Numbered from the stretch's first letter, positions 9,558-18,243 are shown. The stretch is DNA of 64,000 nucleotides from Novosphingobium sp. NDB2Meth1 (GCF_900117425.1 NZ_FPEH01000016.1:124001-188000); one strand, 5' to 3'. Translations and numbers: made by a program. The notes: generated by a model not told the origin, from the letters alone.

Positions 9558-10255
9558 TGCGGCAATCCAGAAGGTTCGAGATTGAACGTGAGAAAATCCG
9601 TCGCACGCGGGACCTGCTCGGCGCGGGGACTGGTGCCGAACAGGGCCCGGTACCACAGGATGGAGATGGCCTGCGCCAGCCGTTCGGGATCGCCACGCAA
9701 GTCCGCAAGATCGGGAAACTGGTAGGCGAAGGTCTGCAAAAGCACGGTATCGAGCATGGCCTGGAGCGCCAGCGCCGCGAACACGCGCGCGCTTTCATGG
9801 GCGGTGGAGTCCGGCGCGCGGCGCGCTATGCCGGCCGCGATGCGCTGGGCCACCCGCGCATTCATCGCCTGCCAGCGCTGCCGCGCTTCGGGCAAAGCAT
9901 CGACGATCTGTGCCAGCGCCCGGTTGAGCCCGCCGCCACCGACAAAGCGGTGCACGTAGGCGCGATTGGCGGCAAGCACCGCCTCGAAGGGATCATCTGT
10001 GCGCGGGCCGCTGAATACGGCCTCGACGTTGGCTTCGCTCAGCTCGTCGAGCAGATCGAGCACCAGCGCGTTCTTGTCTTTGAAATAGATGTAGAAAACG
10101 CCGGCTGCCACACCCGCCGTCTTGGCTACGTCGGTGACCTTGAGGTCGTGGTAGCCGTGGTGCTCCAGCAACGTCAGCGCCGCATCGAGAAGACGGCGGC
10201 GCGTGCGTTCGGCCTTGGTGCCAATAGGAGTGGGAGGAGATTCGGCGCTCTGCAT
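9554..10255 (-). CDS. TetR-family transcriptional regulator
   Basis: The 233-residue protein has an N-terminal helix-turn-helix (about residues 14-60: RRRLLDAALTLLEHHGY, then VAKTAGVAAGVFYIYFKDKN) and a longer, unrecognised ligand-binding C-terminal domain. It is the first gene of the leftward operon and its promoter region holds a perfect 17-bp inverted repeat 30 bp upstream of the start. The simplest reading is an autoregulated repressor that releases the whole operon when the substrate or a CoA derivative is present. The stop overlaps the MaoC start as ATGA. Confidence 0.92.
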   Translation of the reverse strand: MQSAESPPTPIGTKAERTRRRLLDAALTLLEHHGYHDLKVTDVAKTAGVAAGVFYIYFKDKNALVLDLLDELSEANVEAVFSGPRTDDPFEAVLAANRAYVHRFVGGGGLNRALAQIVDALPEARQRWQAMNARVAQRIAAGIARRAPDSTAHESARVFAALALQAMLDTVLLQTFAYQFPDLADLRGDPERLAQAISILWYRALFGTSPRAEQVPRATDFLTFNLEPSGLPQ

Positions 10256-10284
10256 GCGCTGGGACTAATCCTACCAGGTCATCC

Positions 10285-10324
10285 CTGTCAATGAAAATGA
10301 ATCCAGTTTCATTTTCATTGACAG
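10285..10324. promoter_or_regulatory. Perfect inverted repeat, probable TetR operator
   Basis: Two 17-bp arms, 10285-10301 (CTGTCAATGAAAATGAA) and 10308-10324, are exact reverse complements around a 6-bp spacer. The site lies 30 bp upstream of the TetR start codon and there is no other gene between them. The symmetry, the AT-rich arms in a GC-rich region and the position point to an operator for the adjacent regulator. No T-run follows on either side, so a terminator is less likely. Confidence 0.75.
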
Positions 10325-10675
10325 CAGGCATGGTGATCCCGACCGACATAGCCTGCACGAAGGCTGCTTTCGGCTGAAGCCGACATTTGGCGGGCTGAAC
10401 CTAAAGGGCAGCTTCGTCCCACTTCGCACCCTTGGCAGGACCGTTTCCCATGAATGCCAGAGGTTTCTCGGATTGCGCAAATGACCGCCGAAGGCGTCAT
10501 GGATCGGACCGCCTACTCGGCCAAGCAGGCAAATCGATTGTCACACCTGCCAACTACGCCGTACTCGTCCGCTCGCGTAAACTACCGTCCGGCATTAATT
10601 GTTGGGAGCTTTGTGGAAAAAAGAACCGATCTTGGACCACAAGAATCTGATCTAGAACGATTATTTTTCAAAAAA
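10325..10675. other. Gene-free stretch between the operator and tRNA-Gln
   Basis: No convincing coding frame is seen in these 351 bases; the frames present are short and lack ribosome-binding sites. Base composition is more AT-rich than the flanks, especially 10590-10675. An AT-rich run (attatttttcaaaaa) lies directly 3' of the tRNA on the minus strand and could serve as its terminator or as part of an integration site. Nothing else is recognised. Confidence 0.5.
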
Positions 10676-10749
10676 TGGATGCCCCGCGAGGATTCGAACC
10701 TCGATAGACGGAATCAGAATCCGTAGTCTTGCCGTTAGACGACGGGGCA
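10676..10749 (-). tRNA. tRNA-Gln (anticodon CTG)
   Basis: The minus strand folds into a full cloverleaf: acceptor TGCCCCG/CGGGGCA, D stem GTCT/AGAC, anticodon stem ACGGA/TCCGT with loop TTCTGAT (anticodon CTG, reading CAG), and T arm CGAGG-TTCGAAT-CCTCG. CCA is encoded. The body closely resembles known bacterial glutamine tRNAs around CGGATTCTGATTCCG. The 3' end points left, toward the accessory operon and integrase, so it is a candidate integration site. Confidence 0.95.
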
Positions 10750-10904
10750 ATGAGCGCGCGCCTTTAAGCGCGGGTTTGGCCCGAGTCAAGGCGAGCAGAC
10801 CCATTCCGGTGCCGTACTTGCTCCTGAGCCGCAGGAACGCTAGGATGCGTGTCAAGTACCTGCCGGGCATCCCCTTGGCGGGAAAACATAAGCGATTGGT
10901 AGAC

Positions 10905-12179
10905 ATGGCGGAATTCGATCCGCCGGCGCAGCAGCGCAAGACGCGGCCAGGCAAGCGGCGCGGACGCAAATCGGCGTCCCGCGGCAAGCCCAGGGGGGCC
11001 CGTCCCGCCCCCGCAGCGTCGGCCAGCACCCCTGCCGAGCCAGCCGCTCGGCCCGAGCCGAAGCTGGCAGCCAACCTGGCCATGAGCGCGCCCTCGCCCA
11101 CGGTTTCCGCACCGCCCCAGCCCGTCGAAGCCTCGCGCGCGCCGTGGCAGAAGTCGCTGCCGTTCCACCGCCAGGCCTATGCCGCGATCGATCTCGGCAC
11201 CAACAACTGCCGCCTCCTTATCGCGCGGCCTTCGGGCGATCATTTCATGGTGATCGATGCGTTCAGCCGCGTCGTCCGCCTCGGCGAAGGGCTTGCGCAA
11301 TCGGGCCGTCTGTCCGAAGCCGCGATGGACCGCGCGCTCGGCGCGCTCCACATCTGCGCCGACAAGCTGCGCAAGCGCGGCGTCCATCTCGCCCGCTCGG
11401 TCGCGACCGAAGCCTGCCGCCGCGCCACCAATGGCGAGGCCTTTATTGAGCGCGTCCACCGCGAGACGGGCATCCGGCTCAACATCATCACCGCCGAGGA
11501 AGAAGCCCGTCTCGCCGTGCTCGGCTGCCACATCCTGCTCGAACCCGGCTGCGGCCCGGCGATGATCTTCGATATCGGCGGCGGCTCGACCGAAATGGTG
11601 CTCGTCGATACCAGCGACGCGGTGCCGCGCATTCTCGATTGGCAATCGGTGCCCTGGGGCGTTGTCTCGCTCACCGAAAGCATCGGCGCCATCGAGCTCA
11701 CCGCCGAAGCCCGCGCCGCCGCCTACAGGGAAATGCGCCGCCGCATCACCGAAGGCTTCGCGCGGTTTGCCGAACGCGTCGCCCCCGCGCGCGAAGCCGC
11801 TGACCAGCAGGGCGGCCTCCGCCTGCTCGGGACCAGCGGCACGGTCACCACGCTCGCCAGCCTCCACCTTGGCCTGCCGCAATATGATCGCAGCGCGGTC
11901 GACGGCCTCATCGTGCCCACCGCCTCGATGCGCGAGATCAGCCAGCGCCTCGCCCACATCTCCCCGGCCGAGCGCGTCGCCGTGCCCTGCATCGGCCGCG
12001 AGCGCGCCGATCTGGTCGTCGCGGGCTGCGCGATCCTCGAATCGATCTTCGATATCTGGCCCGCCGAACGGCTCGGCATCGCCGATCGCGGCATCCGCGA
12101 AGGCATCCTGCGCAGCCTTATGGCGGCGGGCGGGCTGGGCGACCGGCGGGCGGCGGAAGCCAAGGGCGCCCAGGCATGA
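10905..12179 (+). CDS. Ppx/GppA family phosphatase
   Basis: This 424-residue protein belongs to the actin-like ATPase-fold phosphatases that hydrolyse polyphosphate or convert pppGpp to ppGpp. After a low-complexity Arg/Pro/Ala-rich N-terminus (about 80 residues), the catalytic domain opens with AAIDLGTNNCRLLIA, then has IITAEEEARLAVLGC and the phosphate-binding FDIGGGSTEMVLV. ATG at 10905 is preferred; in-frame starts further upstream would add a segment reaching toward the tRNA. It is followed after 10 nt by rlmE, probably in one operon. The sequence does not separate exopolyphosphatase from guanosine pentaphosphatase activity. Confidence 0.88.
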   Translation: MAEFDPPAQQRKTRPGKRRGRKSASRGKPRGARPAPAASASTPAEPAARPEPKLAANLAMSAPSPTVSAPPQPVEASRAPWQKSLPFHRQAYAAIDLGTNNCRLLIARPSGDHFMVIDAFSRVVRLGEGLAQSGRLSEAAMDRALGALHICADKLRKRGVHLARSVATEACRRATNGEAFIERVHRETGIRLNIITAEEEARLAVLGCHILLEPGCGPAMIFDIGGGSTEMVLVDTSDAVPRILDWQSVPWGVVSLTESIGAIELTAEARAAAYREMRRRITEGFARFAERVAPAREAADQQGGLRLLGTSGTVTTLASLHLGLPQYDRSAVDGLIVPTASMREISQRLAHISPAERVAVPCIGRERADLVVAGCAILESIFDIWPAERLGIADRGIREGILRSLMAAGGLGDRRAAEAKGAQA

Positions 12180-12189
12180 GCCCCAGGTC

Positions 12190-12873
12190 ATGAGCAGAAG
12201 CGGCCGCGACCCGGGCACACGGGTCAAGACGGCGCGGGGACGCACCGCCTCGTCCAACCGCTGGCTCGCGCGCCAGCTCAACGATCCTTACGTCAAGCAG
12301 GCCAAGGCCGAAGGCTGGCGCAGCCGCGCCGCGTTCAAGCTGATCGAGCTCGACACCCGCTTCGGCCTGCTCAAGGGCGCGCGCCGTGTCGTCGATCTCG
12401 GCATCGCGCCGGGCGGCTGGGCGCAAGTCGTGCGCAAGCAGGCTCCGCAAGCCGAAGTCGTCGGCATCGACCTGCTGCCGGTCGACCCCATCGAGGGCGT
12501 GACGATCTTCCAGATGGACTTCATGGCGGATGAAGCCCCCGCCGCGCTCACCGGCGCACTGGGCGGTGCGCCCGATCTCGTCATCTCGGACATGGCCGCC
12601 AACACCGTCGGCCACAAGGCGACCGACCATCTGCGCACCATGGGCCTCGTCGAGACCGCGGTCGATTTCGCGGTACAGACGCTCGCGCCCGGCGGCGCCT
12701 TCGTCGCCAAGGTCTTCGCGGGCGGCACCGACGGCGAGCTTCTCACCATCCTCAAGCGCAACTTCAGGACGGTGAAGCACGCCAAGCCCCCCGCGAGCCG
12801 CAAGGACTCGTCCGAGTGGTACGTGATCGCCCAAGGCTTCAAGGGGCGCGCCGATCTCGAACCCACCCCATAG
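12190..12873 (+). CDS. rlmE: 23S rRNA 2'-O-methyltransferase (Um2552)
   Basis: The 227-residue protein is RlmE/FtsJ, which methylates U2552 in the A loop of 23S rRNA with SAM during late 50S assembly. The SAM-binding segment VVDLGIAPGGWAQVV and the catalytic K-D-K-E tetrad are visible: Lys in RAAFKLIE, Asp in ISDMAAN, Lys in VAKVF and Glu in SSEWY. A basic N-terminal extension is typical for alphaproteobacterial members. It starts 10 nt after the phosphatase gene and is followed by a palindromic hairpin. Confidence 0.95.
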   Translation: MSRSGRDPGTRVKTARGRTASSNRWLARQLNDPYVKQAKAEGWRSRAAFKLIELDTRFGLLKGARRVVDLGIAPGGWAQVVRKQAPQAEVVGIDLLPVDPIEGVTIFQMDFMADEAPAALTGALGGAPDLVISDMAANTVGHKATDHLRTMGLVETAVDFAVQTLAPGGAFVAKVFAGGTDGELLTILKRNFRTVKHAKPPASRKDSSEWYVIAQGFKGRADLEPTP

Positions 12874-12897
12874 CCCTCTCCCCTTGAGGGGAGAGGG
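12874..12897. terminator. GC-rich hairpin after rlmE
   Basis: CCCTCTCCCC (12874-12883) and GGGGAGAGGG (12888-12897) are perfect complements around TTGA, immediately after the rlmE stop codon. There is no T-run, and a partial copy of the arm (gggagagggg) follows at about 12900. It may act as a transcription stop or simply be a dispersed palindrome. Confidence 0.45.
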
Positions 12898-13029
12898 TTG
12901 GGAGAGGGGAGCACGCACTCCCCCCCCCGGCGGCGATCCGAAAGAACATTTCCACAGGCAGGGTTTTGCGCGAATCGGGGCGAGCGCCCTAACGCGTCGG
13001 CAACCCTTTCTGACCGGAGATTTCTGACC

Positions 13030-13266
13030 ATGGCCGAAGCCGCCGACGACCGCCTGCGCCTCCTGATCGAGCGCATCGAACGCCTCGAGGAAGAAAAGAA
13101 GGGCATCGGCGACGATATCAAGGACGTCTACGCCGAGGCCAAGGCGGTCGGCTACGATCCCAAGATCATGCGCCAGATCGTCCGCCTGCGGAAGTTGAAG
13201 CCCGACGATCGCCGCGAAATGGAAATGATTCTCGATACCTACAAGAACGCGCTGGGCATCGAGTAG
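13030..13266 (+). CDS. gapR: GapR-like nucleoid-associated protein (DUF2312)
   Basis: The 78-residue protein is almost entirely helical and charged, with [31 protein letters not shown] and [13 protein letters not shown]. These are the hallmarks of the GapR/DUF2312 family. In Caulobacter, GapR is a nucleoid-associated protein that binds AT-rich, overtwisted DNA ahead of polymerases and supports replication and topoisomerase action. ATG at 13030 is chosen because the family normally begins within a few residues of this point. It appears monocistronic. Confidence 0.9.
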   Translation: MAEAADDRLRLLIERIERLEEEKKGIGDDIKDVYAEAKAVGYDPKIMRQIVRLRKLKPDDRREMEMILDTYKNALGIE

Positions 13267-13331
13267 CAGGACTGGACGCGGGGCGGGGAGACGCTAGGCT
13301 GCGACGAAACGTTGCTGCCGGAGGTTCCCCG

Positions 13332-14657
13332 ATGCGTCTTGCCCGCCCCGCCCTGCTTGCCGGCTTTGCCGCGCTGATTGCCGTAGCCGCGCCCGTTTCA
13401 GCAGCGGAAACCCCGGCCAAGCCGCAACCCAAGATCACCTACCTCCACGCCGGTCGCCTCCTCGACCAGCCCGGCAAGCCCCCGCGGGGTGCCTCCACCG
13501 TGGTGATCACCGACGGCGTGGTCACCAGCGTGAGCGACGGTACGCTGCCAGCCCCCGCCGGTGCCACCACCGTCGAACTCGGCGATGCTTTCGTGCTGCC
13601 CGGTCTCACCGACATGCACGTCCATTTGTTCAGCGACGGCGACCCGCTGCGCGAGCGGCTGGATGCCTCCACGCGCGACCGCGAGGATGCGGCCTATCTC
13701 GCCGCGCTCCATGCCAAGCAGACGCTCGAAGCCGGTTTCACCACGGTGCGCGATCTCGGCGGCCCGCCGCGCGGCATCCGCGCGCTGCGCGATGCGATCG
13801 ACGCCGGCGAAGTGCCCGGGCCGACGATCATCAACGCCGGGACGATGATCTCGGTCTCCGGCGGCCATGGCGATGGCGGCGGTCTGAATGAGGAAAGCTA
13901 CGGCGCCTTCTTCCCGCATGATTACAACAACCTCTGCAACGGCGCCGACGATTGCCGCCGCGCGGTGCGCGAGCAGATCCGGCTTGGCGCACAGGTCATC
14001 AAATTTGCCGCGACCGGCGGCGTGCTCTCGAACGTCGCGGGCGGGCTCGGCCAGCAGATGACCGACGAGGAAATGAAGGCTGTCATCGACACCGCACACA
14101 GCTTCGGCCGCAAGGTGGCGGCGCACAGCCATGCCGCGGCAGGCACGATGGCGGCGGTCAATGCCGGAGTCGATACGATTGACCATGGCACTTTCCTCGA
14201 CGAGCCGACGATCAAGGCGATGCTCTCGCATGGCACTTGGCTCGTGCCGACTATGCTCGCCCCGGTCGCCGCGCTCGCGCAGGCCCGCGCCGGGCTGCTG
14301 CCGCCTGCGACGATCCCCAAGGCCGAAAACGCCGCTGCCGCCGAACGCAAGTCGCACGAACTCGCGATCCGCATGGGCGTGAAGATCGCCTTCGGCACCG
14401 ACACCGGCGTCTCGAAGCACGGCGACAACGCCCGCGAGTTCGCGCTGATGGTCAAGGCCGGGATGACCCCCGCCGCCGCCATCGCCGCCGCCACCGTGAA
14501 CGCCGCCGAAGCGCTGGGCCGCAGCGATAGCGTGGGCCGCATCGCGCCGGGCATGCCAGCCGATATCATCGCGGTCCACGGCGATCCGCTCACCGACGTC
14601 ACCCGTCTCGAACACGTCGATTTCGTGATGAAGCGCGGCGCCGTGGTGAAGCAGTGA
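13332..14657 (+). CDS. Exported metal-dependent amidohydrolase
   Basis: The 441-residue protein has a Sec signal peptide (ALLAGFAALIAVAAPVSAAE), so it acts in the periplasm. The mature part is an amidohydrolase TIM barrel: DMHVHL metal ligands, a Lys in VIKFAATGG that may be carboxylated, His in KVAAHSHA, a second His in TIDHGTF and Asp in FGTDTGVS. Close families are the imidazolonepropionase-like and Xaa-Pro dipeptidase-like exported hydrolases of sphingomonads. The substrate could be a proline-containing or blocked dipeptide, but this is not decided by sequence. A gene 4 nt downstream may be co-transcribed. Confidence 0.87.
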   Translation: MRLARPALLAGFAALIAVAAPVSAAETPAKPQPKITYLHAGRLLDQPGKPPRGASTVVITDGVVTSVSDGTLPAPAGATTVELGDAFVLPGLTDMHVHLFSDGDPLRERLDASTRDREDAAYLAALHAKQTLEAGFTTVRDLGGPPRGIRALRDAIDAGEVPGPTIINAGTMISVSGGHGDGGGLNEESYGAFFPHDYNNLCNGADDCRRAVREQIRLGAQVIKFAATGGVLSNVAGGLGQQMTDEEMKAVIDTAHSFGRKVAAHSHAAAGTMAAVNAGVDTIDHGTFLDEPTIKAMLSHGTWLVPTMLAPVAALAQARAGLLPPATIPKAENAAAAERKSHELAIRMGVKIAFGTDTGVSKHGDNAREFALMVKAGMTPAAAIAAATVNAAEALGRSDSVGRIAPGMPADIIAVHGDPLTDVTRLEHVDFVMKRGAVVKQ

Positions 14658-14661
14658 CCCC

Positions 14662-15159
14662 ATGGCGGACCCGCTGACGATCCGCGACGCCTGCCCGGAA
14701 GACGCAGAGGCCTGTGCTGCGATCTACGCACCCCATGTGACCGGCAGCTGGGTCAGCTTCGAACTTGAAGCCCCGGACAAGGCTGAAATGGCCCGCCGCA
14801 TTGCCGACTATGGCACGAGCCACGCCTGGCTCGTGGCGGAACGCGACGGCGAGGTACTCGGCTATGCCTATGGCAGCCCGCACCGCACCCGCGCCGCCTA
14901 TGCCTCCTCCTGCGATGTCGCGATCTATGTCAGCGCCGCCGCCGCGCGCTCGGGGATCGGCCGCGCCCTCTATGGTGAACTGCTCGCGCGCCTGAAGGCC
15001 AAGGGCTTCCACGCCGCCTTTGCCGGCATCGCCCAGCCCAATCCCGCCAGCGTCGCCTTGCACGAGGCCTGCGGTTTCACCCCCGTCGGCGTCTACCGCG
15101 AAGTCGGCTGGAAAATGGGCGCGTGGCGCGATGTCGGCTGGTGGCAGCGCGTGCTCTAG
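14662..15159 (+). CDS. GNAT N-acetyltransferase, phosphinothricin-acetyltransferase-like
   Basis: The 165-residue single GNAT domain starts LTIRDACPEDAEACAAIYAPHV, as in the pat/bar group, and carries the acetyl-CoA loop ARSGIGRALYGEL near residues 92-104. Relatives acetylate phosphinothricin, methionine sulfone or sulfoximine. Resistance to the herbicide cannot be assumed from the sequence. It starts 4 nt after the amidohydrolase and its stop overlaps the convergent CPBP protease gene by 4 nt. Confidence 0.85.
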   Translation: MADPLTIRDACPEDAEACAAIYAPHVTGSWVSFELEAPDKAEMARRIADYGTSHAWLVAERDGEVLGYAYGSPHRTRAAYASSCDVAIYVSAAAARSGIGRALYGELLARLKAKGFHAAFAGIAQPNPASVALHEACGFTPVGVYREVGWKMGAWRDVGWWQRVL

Positions 15160-15842
15160 ACACCCAGCAGCGCGAGGCTCACCGAAATGCCGTTGGCCGC
15201 CGCATGGATCAGCATCGAACCGAAGATGCCGATCCGCATCCGCGTATAGCTCAGCGTCATCCCCGCCCAGACTTGCGGCAGCACCATCGGCAGCAGCGCC
15301 CACGTAAAGCGCGGATAGTTGGAAAGGTGCGAAAGGCCGAAGACCAGAATCGACAGCCACACCAGCACCGGAAACGCGCGCTCGAACCCCGGCACCACAC
15401 CGCGCCCGCGCAGCCACCACCAGCCCGCCGGTGCGACGATCCCCATGCCCAGCACGGCAAAGCTCGCCGGCACTTCATAGATACGCAGGCTCACCATCGC
15501 GAGGAATCCCGCGGTGAGGAACCCGCAGAATACAAGCCACACCGCGCGCACCCGGCCCGTCAGCCAGCCGCGAAACGCCAGTTCCTCCGCCACCGGCGCC
15601 AGCAGCACCACGAAGGGCACCAGCATCGCCTTGGAGACCTGATCGAAGGCTTCCGGCGAAGGGAGCCCCATCGCCGCCTGCCACAGCCCCAGCACCGGCA
15701 GCAGCACGAGCAGCAGCACCACCAGATGCAGCGCCAGCATGTACCGCAAGGCCTGCCCGGCGTAGGGCGCACGCAGCCCCGAAGGCGTCAGCATGTGTGG
15801 ATGGGCCAGCCACGCGGCAAAGTCTTGGTATAGCGCTTTCAT
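15156..15842 (-). CDS. CPBP-family intramembrane glutamic protease
   Basis: The 228-residue protein has several membrane segments and the three CPBP (Abi, CAAX-protease-like) motifs: EELAFRG (EExxxR) near residue 90, FGLSH (FxxxH), and HAAAN (HxxxN) near the C-terminus. In this family the Glu and His residues form the active site in the inner membrane; bacterial targets are mostly unknown. ATG at 15842 is chosen; in-frame upstream codons would add a basic, unrelated-looking N-terminus. It is convergent with the acetyltransferase gene. Confidence 0.87.
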   Translation of the reverse strand: MKALYQDFAAWLAHPHMLTPSGLRAPYAGQALRYMLALHLVVLLLVLLPVLGLWQAAMGLPSPEAFDQVSKAMLVPFVVLLAPVAEELAFRGWLTGRVRAVWLVFCGFLTAGFLAMVSLRIYEVPASFAVLGMGIVAPAGWWWLRGRGVVPGFERAFPVLVWLSILVFGLSHLSNYPRFTWALLPMVLPQVWAGMTLSYTRMRIGIFGSMLIHAAANGISVSLALLGV

Positions 15843-15958
15843 GGCAGCCCTGATGCCGCAGCGCGGGTTAAGACGGCGTGTGCAGGCCCAATTGCCCAGC
15901 GTCCCTGTCTCGGCTAGGGGAGCCGCCAAAGCAAACCCAAGCCTTCGAGCAGCACACC

Positions 15959-16723
15959 ATGGCAGGCCATTCCAAATTCAAGAACATCATGCACCGCAAG
16001 GGCGCGCAGGACAAAAAGCGCTCGGCGATGTTTTCCAAGCTCTCCCGCGAAATCACCGTCGCGGCCAAGATGGGCATGCCCGATCCGGACATGAACCCGC
16101 GCCTGCGCGCCGCCGTCAACGCGGCCAAGGCGCAGTCGATGCCCAAGGACAATATCGCCCGCGCGATCGACAAGGCGAGCAAGGGCGAAGGCGACAACTA
16201 CGAGGAAGTGCGCTACGAGGGCTATGGCCCGGGCGGCGTCGCGATCATCGTCGAAGCGCTCACCGACAACCGCAACCGCACCGCCACCAACGTGCGCACC
16301 GCCTTCGCCAAGAACGGCGGCAACCTCGGCGCCTCGGGCGCGGTGAGCCACGGGTTCGAGCGGCTCGGCCTGATCGAGTATCCCGGCAAGGCGGGCGATG
16401 AGGAAAAGGTCCTCGAAGCCGCGATCGAAGCGGGCGCCGAAGATGTCGAGAGCGATCTCGGCGACGGCGACGAGAACCCCGGCAGCCACCAGATCTGGGT
16501 CGCCATCGAGCAGCTCCACCCCGTCGCGCGCGAACTCGAGAAGGTACTGGGCGAAGCCGAGGGCGTGAAGCTCGCGTGGAAGCCCAACATGACGACCACC
16601 GTCGATGCCGATACCGCCGCGACGCTGCTCAAGCTGATCGACGTGCTCGAGGATGACGACGACGTCCAGACCGTCTGGGGCAACTACGAGATCCCCGACG
16701 AGGTGATGGAGAAGCTGGGTTGA
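15959..16723 (+). CDS. yebC: YebC/PmpR family transcriptional regulator
   Basis: The 254-residue protein starts [20 protein letters not shown], which is diagnostic for the TACO1/YebC family, followed by the long acidic central domain ([11 protein letters not shown]). YebC proteins have been described as DNA-binding regulators and, more recently, as factors that help ribosomes through difficult stretches. It lies directly upstream of ruvC, the usual bacterial arrangement, with a 67-bp GC-rich repeat between the two genes. An in-frame extension upstream of ATG 15959 does not match the family. Confidence 0.95.
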   Translation: MAGHSKFKNIMHRKGAQDKKRSAMFSKLSREITVAAKMGMPDPDMNPRLRAAVNAAKAQSMPKDNIARAIDKASKGEGDNYEEVRYEGYGPGGVAIIVEALTDNRNRTATNVRTAFAKNGGNLGASGAVSHGFERLGLIEYPGKAGDEEKVLEAAIEAGAEDVESDLGDGDENPGSHQIWVAIEQLHPVARELEKVLGEAEGVKLAWKPNMTTTVDADTAATLLKLIDVLEDDDDVQTVWGNYEIPDEVMEKLG

Positions 16724-16790
16724 TCCTTCGTTCCTCCCCGGACCGGGGAGGGGGACCATCCGCCGGATGGTGGAGGGGCACGGGCGGACG

Positions 16791-17267
16791 ATGATCATCC
16801 TCGGCATCGATCCCGGCCTCACCTGCACCGGCTGGGGCATTGTCGCCAAGTCCGGCAGCCGCCTCAGCCACGTCGCCAACGGCCAGATCCGCACCGATGC
16901 CAAAGCCGGCATGGCCGAGCGGCTGGTCGAGCTGGACGCGGGGCTGGCCGCCGTGATCGCGCAGCACCACCCCGATGCGGGCGCGGTCGAGGAAGTCTTC
17001 GTCAACGTGAACCCGCAGTCGACGCTCAAGCTGGGGCAGGCGCGGGGCGTCGCGTTGCTGGCCGTCGCGCGCGCGGGCCTGCCGGTGGCGGAATACCCCA
17101 CCAAGGTCATCAAGAAGGCCCTCGTCGGCACCGGAGGGGCGGAAAAGCTGCAGATTCAGGCCATGCTCAAGGTCCTGCTCCCCGGTGTCGCGCTCACAGG
17201 CGCGGACGCCGCCGATGCCCTCGCCGTCGCGATCACCCACGCCAACATGATGGGCAGCCACCGCTAG
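16791..17267 (+). CDS. ruvC: Holliday junction resolvase
   Basis: The 158-residue RuvC cuts Holliday junctions during recombinational repair. The four acidic residues are visible: Asp in ILGIDPG, Glu in AVEEVFVN, and the pair in [12 protein letters not shown] near residues 140-146. The length is standard. ATG at 16791 puts IILGIDPG at the N-terminus as in other RuvC proteins. The order ruvC-ruvA-ruvB is kept on this strand, but a REP-like palindrome separates ruvC from ruvA. Confidence 0.96.
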   Translation: MIILGIDPGLTCTGWGIVAKSGSRLSHVANGQIRTDAKAGMAERLVELDAGLAAVIAQHHPDAGAVEEVFVNVNPQSTLKLGQARGVALLAVARAGLPVAEYPTKVIKKALVGTGGAEKLQIQAMLKVLLPGVALTGADAADALAVAITHANMMGSHR

Positions 17268-17286
17268 GGCCAACGCGGTGTCGATG

Positions 17287-17356
17287 CTTCGACAAGCTCA
17301 GCATGAGCGGGGTTTCGGAGAATGGACAAAGCCCGCTCATGCTGAGCCTGTCGAAG
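17287..17356. repeat. REP-like palindrome, copy A
   Basis: Arm CTTCGACAAGCTCAGCATGA (17287 on) is matched by the reverse complement ending at 17356, with 23 of 24 positions paired and a 22-bp spacer. It sits between ruvC and ruvA. Two further copies with the same arms are at 42541-42615 and 54329-54398, so this is a dispersed family of the REP/BIME type. Confidence 0.85.
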
Positions 17357-17407
17357 GATGCTCGCGCAAGCTTGCTCGCGAAACGCAGGCCTGCCATAGA
17401 ACAAACC

Positions 17408-18028
17408 ATGATCGCAAAGCTCACCGGCCTGCTCGACGATTTCGGCCCCGACTGGGCCATCATCGACGTGAACGGCGTCGGCTACCTCGTCCACTGCTCG
17501 GCCAAGACGCTCGACCGGCTCGGCATTCGCGGCGACAGGGTGGTCATCCACACCGAGCTGCAGGTCTCCGAAAACGACCAGCGCCTGATCGGCTTCACCA
17601 GCGCTGCCGAACGCGGCTGGTTCCGCCTGCTGACCGCCGTGCAGGGGGTCGGCAGCAAAGTCGCGCTCGCCATCCTTTCCGCCCTCTCGGTCGAAGACCT
17701 GCAACGCGCCTGCGCCAGCGGCGATGCCGCGATGGTCGCCCGCGCGCAGGGCGTCGGCCCCAAGCTCGCGGGCCGCATCGTCAACGAACTCAAGGACAAG
17801 GCCGGTGGCCTCGGCCCGATCTCCGCCGGCCCCGGCAGCCCGCCGCTGGAAGGCCTCGCCGCTGCGCCCGCCGGCTCCACCAGCGCCGATGCGATTTCCG
17901 CCCTCCAGAACCTCGGCTTCAAACCCGCCACTGCCAGCATGGCCGTCGCCGCCGCCGTCAAGGAACTGGGCGACGATGCGCCGCTCAACGATCTGGTGCG
18001 CGTGGCGCTGAAGCGGGCGACGGGGTGA
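17408..18028 (+). CDS. ruvA: Holliday junction branch migration protein
   Basis: The 206-residue RuvA tetramer binds the four-way junction and loads RuvB. The N-terminal OB fold ([20 protein letters not shown]), the two helix-hairpin-helix segments ([17 protein letters not shown] and [21 protein letters not shown]) and the C-terminal RuvB-interacting domain are all present. ATG at 17408 is the family start. The ruvB gene does not follow directly: a small membrane protein gene and a toxin-antitoxin pair lie in between. Confidence 0.96.
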   Translation: MIAKLTGLLDDFGPDWAIIDVNGVGYLVHCSAKTLDRLGIRGDRVVIHTELQVSENDQRLIGFTSAAERGWFRLLTAVQGVGSKVALAILSALSVEDLQRACASGDAAMVARAQGVGPKLAGRIVNELKDKAGGLGPISAGPGSPPLEGLAAAPAGSTSADAISALQNLGFKPATASMAVAAAVKELGDDAPLNDLVRVALKRATG

Positions 18029-18031
18029 GAC

Positions 18032-18193
18032 ATGCTGCGCAAGCACCTCACTGCGCTGATATGCACTGCCGGCATGCTGTTTCTTGCGGGCGTGCTTGTT
18101 GGGCTCTGGATCTGGGATTGGCAGGAAATCGATAGGTGCCTCGATCATGGCGGTCGCTGGGACTACCATCTGCAGGTCTGCATCCTGAAGTGA
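18032..18193 (+). CDS. Small single-pass membrane protein, unknown function
   Basis: A 53-residue frame opens 3 nt after the ruvA stop. It encodes a basic start (MLRKHL), one hydrophobic segment of about 20 residues (AGMLFLAGVLVGLWIW) and a short tail with two cysteines around GGRWDYH (DRCLDHGGRW...QVC). The Cys-x4-Gly-x-Trp layout recurs in small hypothetical proteins of sphingomonads as far as I can recall. Its tight spacing suggests co-transcription with ruvA. No function is proposed. Confidence 0.55.
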   Translation: MLRKHLTALICTAGMLFLAGVLVGLWIWDWQEIDRCLDHGGRWDYHLQVCILK

Positions 18194-18243
18194 CCGCCCC
18201 AAACCCGCTTGCCGCTCCCACCCTGTTGGAGGATAATCGCCAG

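Noticed and set aside
10805..10904. A longer Ppx/GppA protein starting upstream
   Set aside because: The additional residues show no family similarity and begin close to the tRNA gene.
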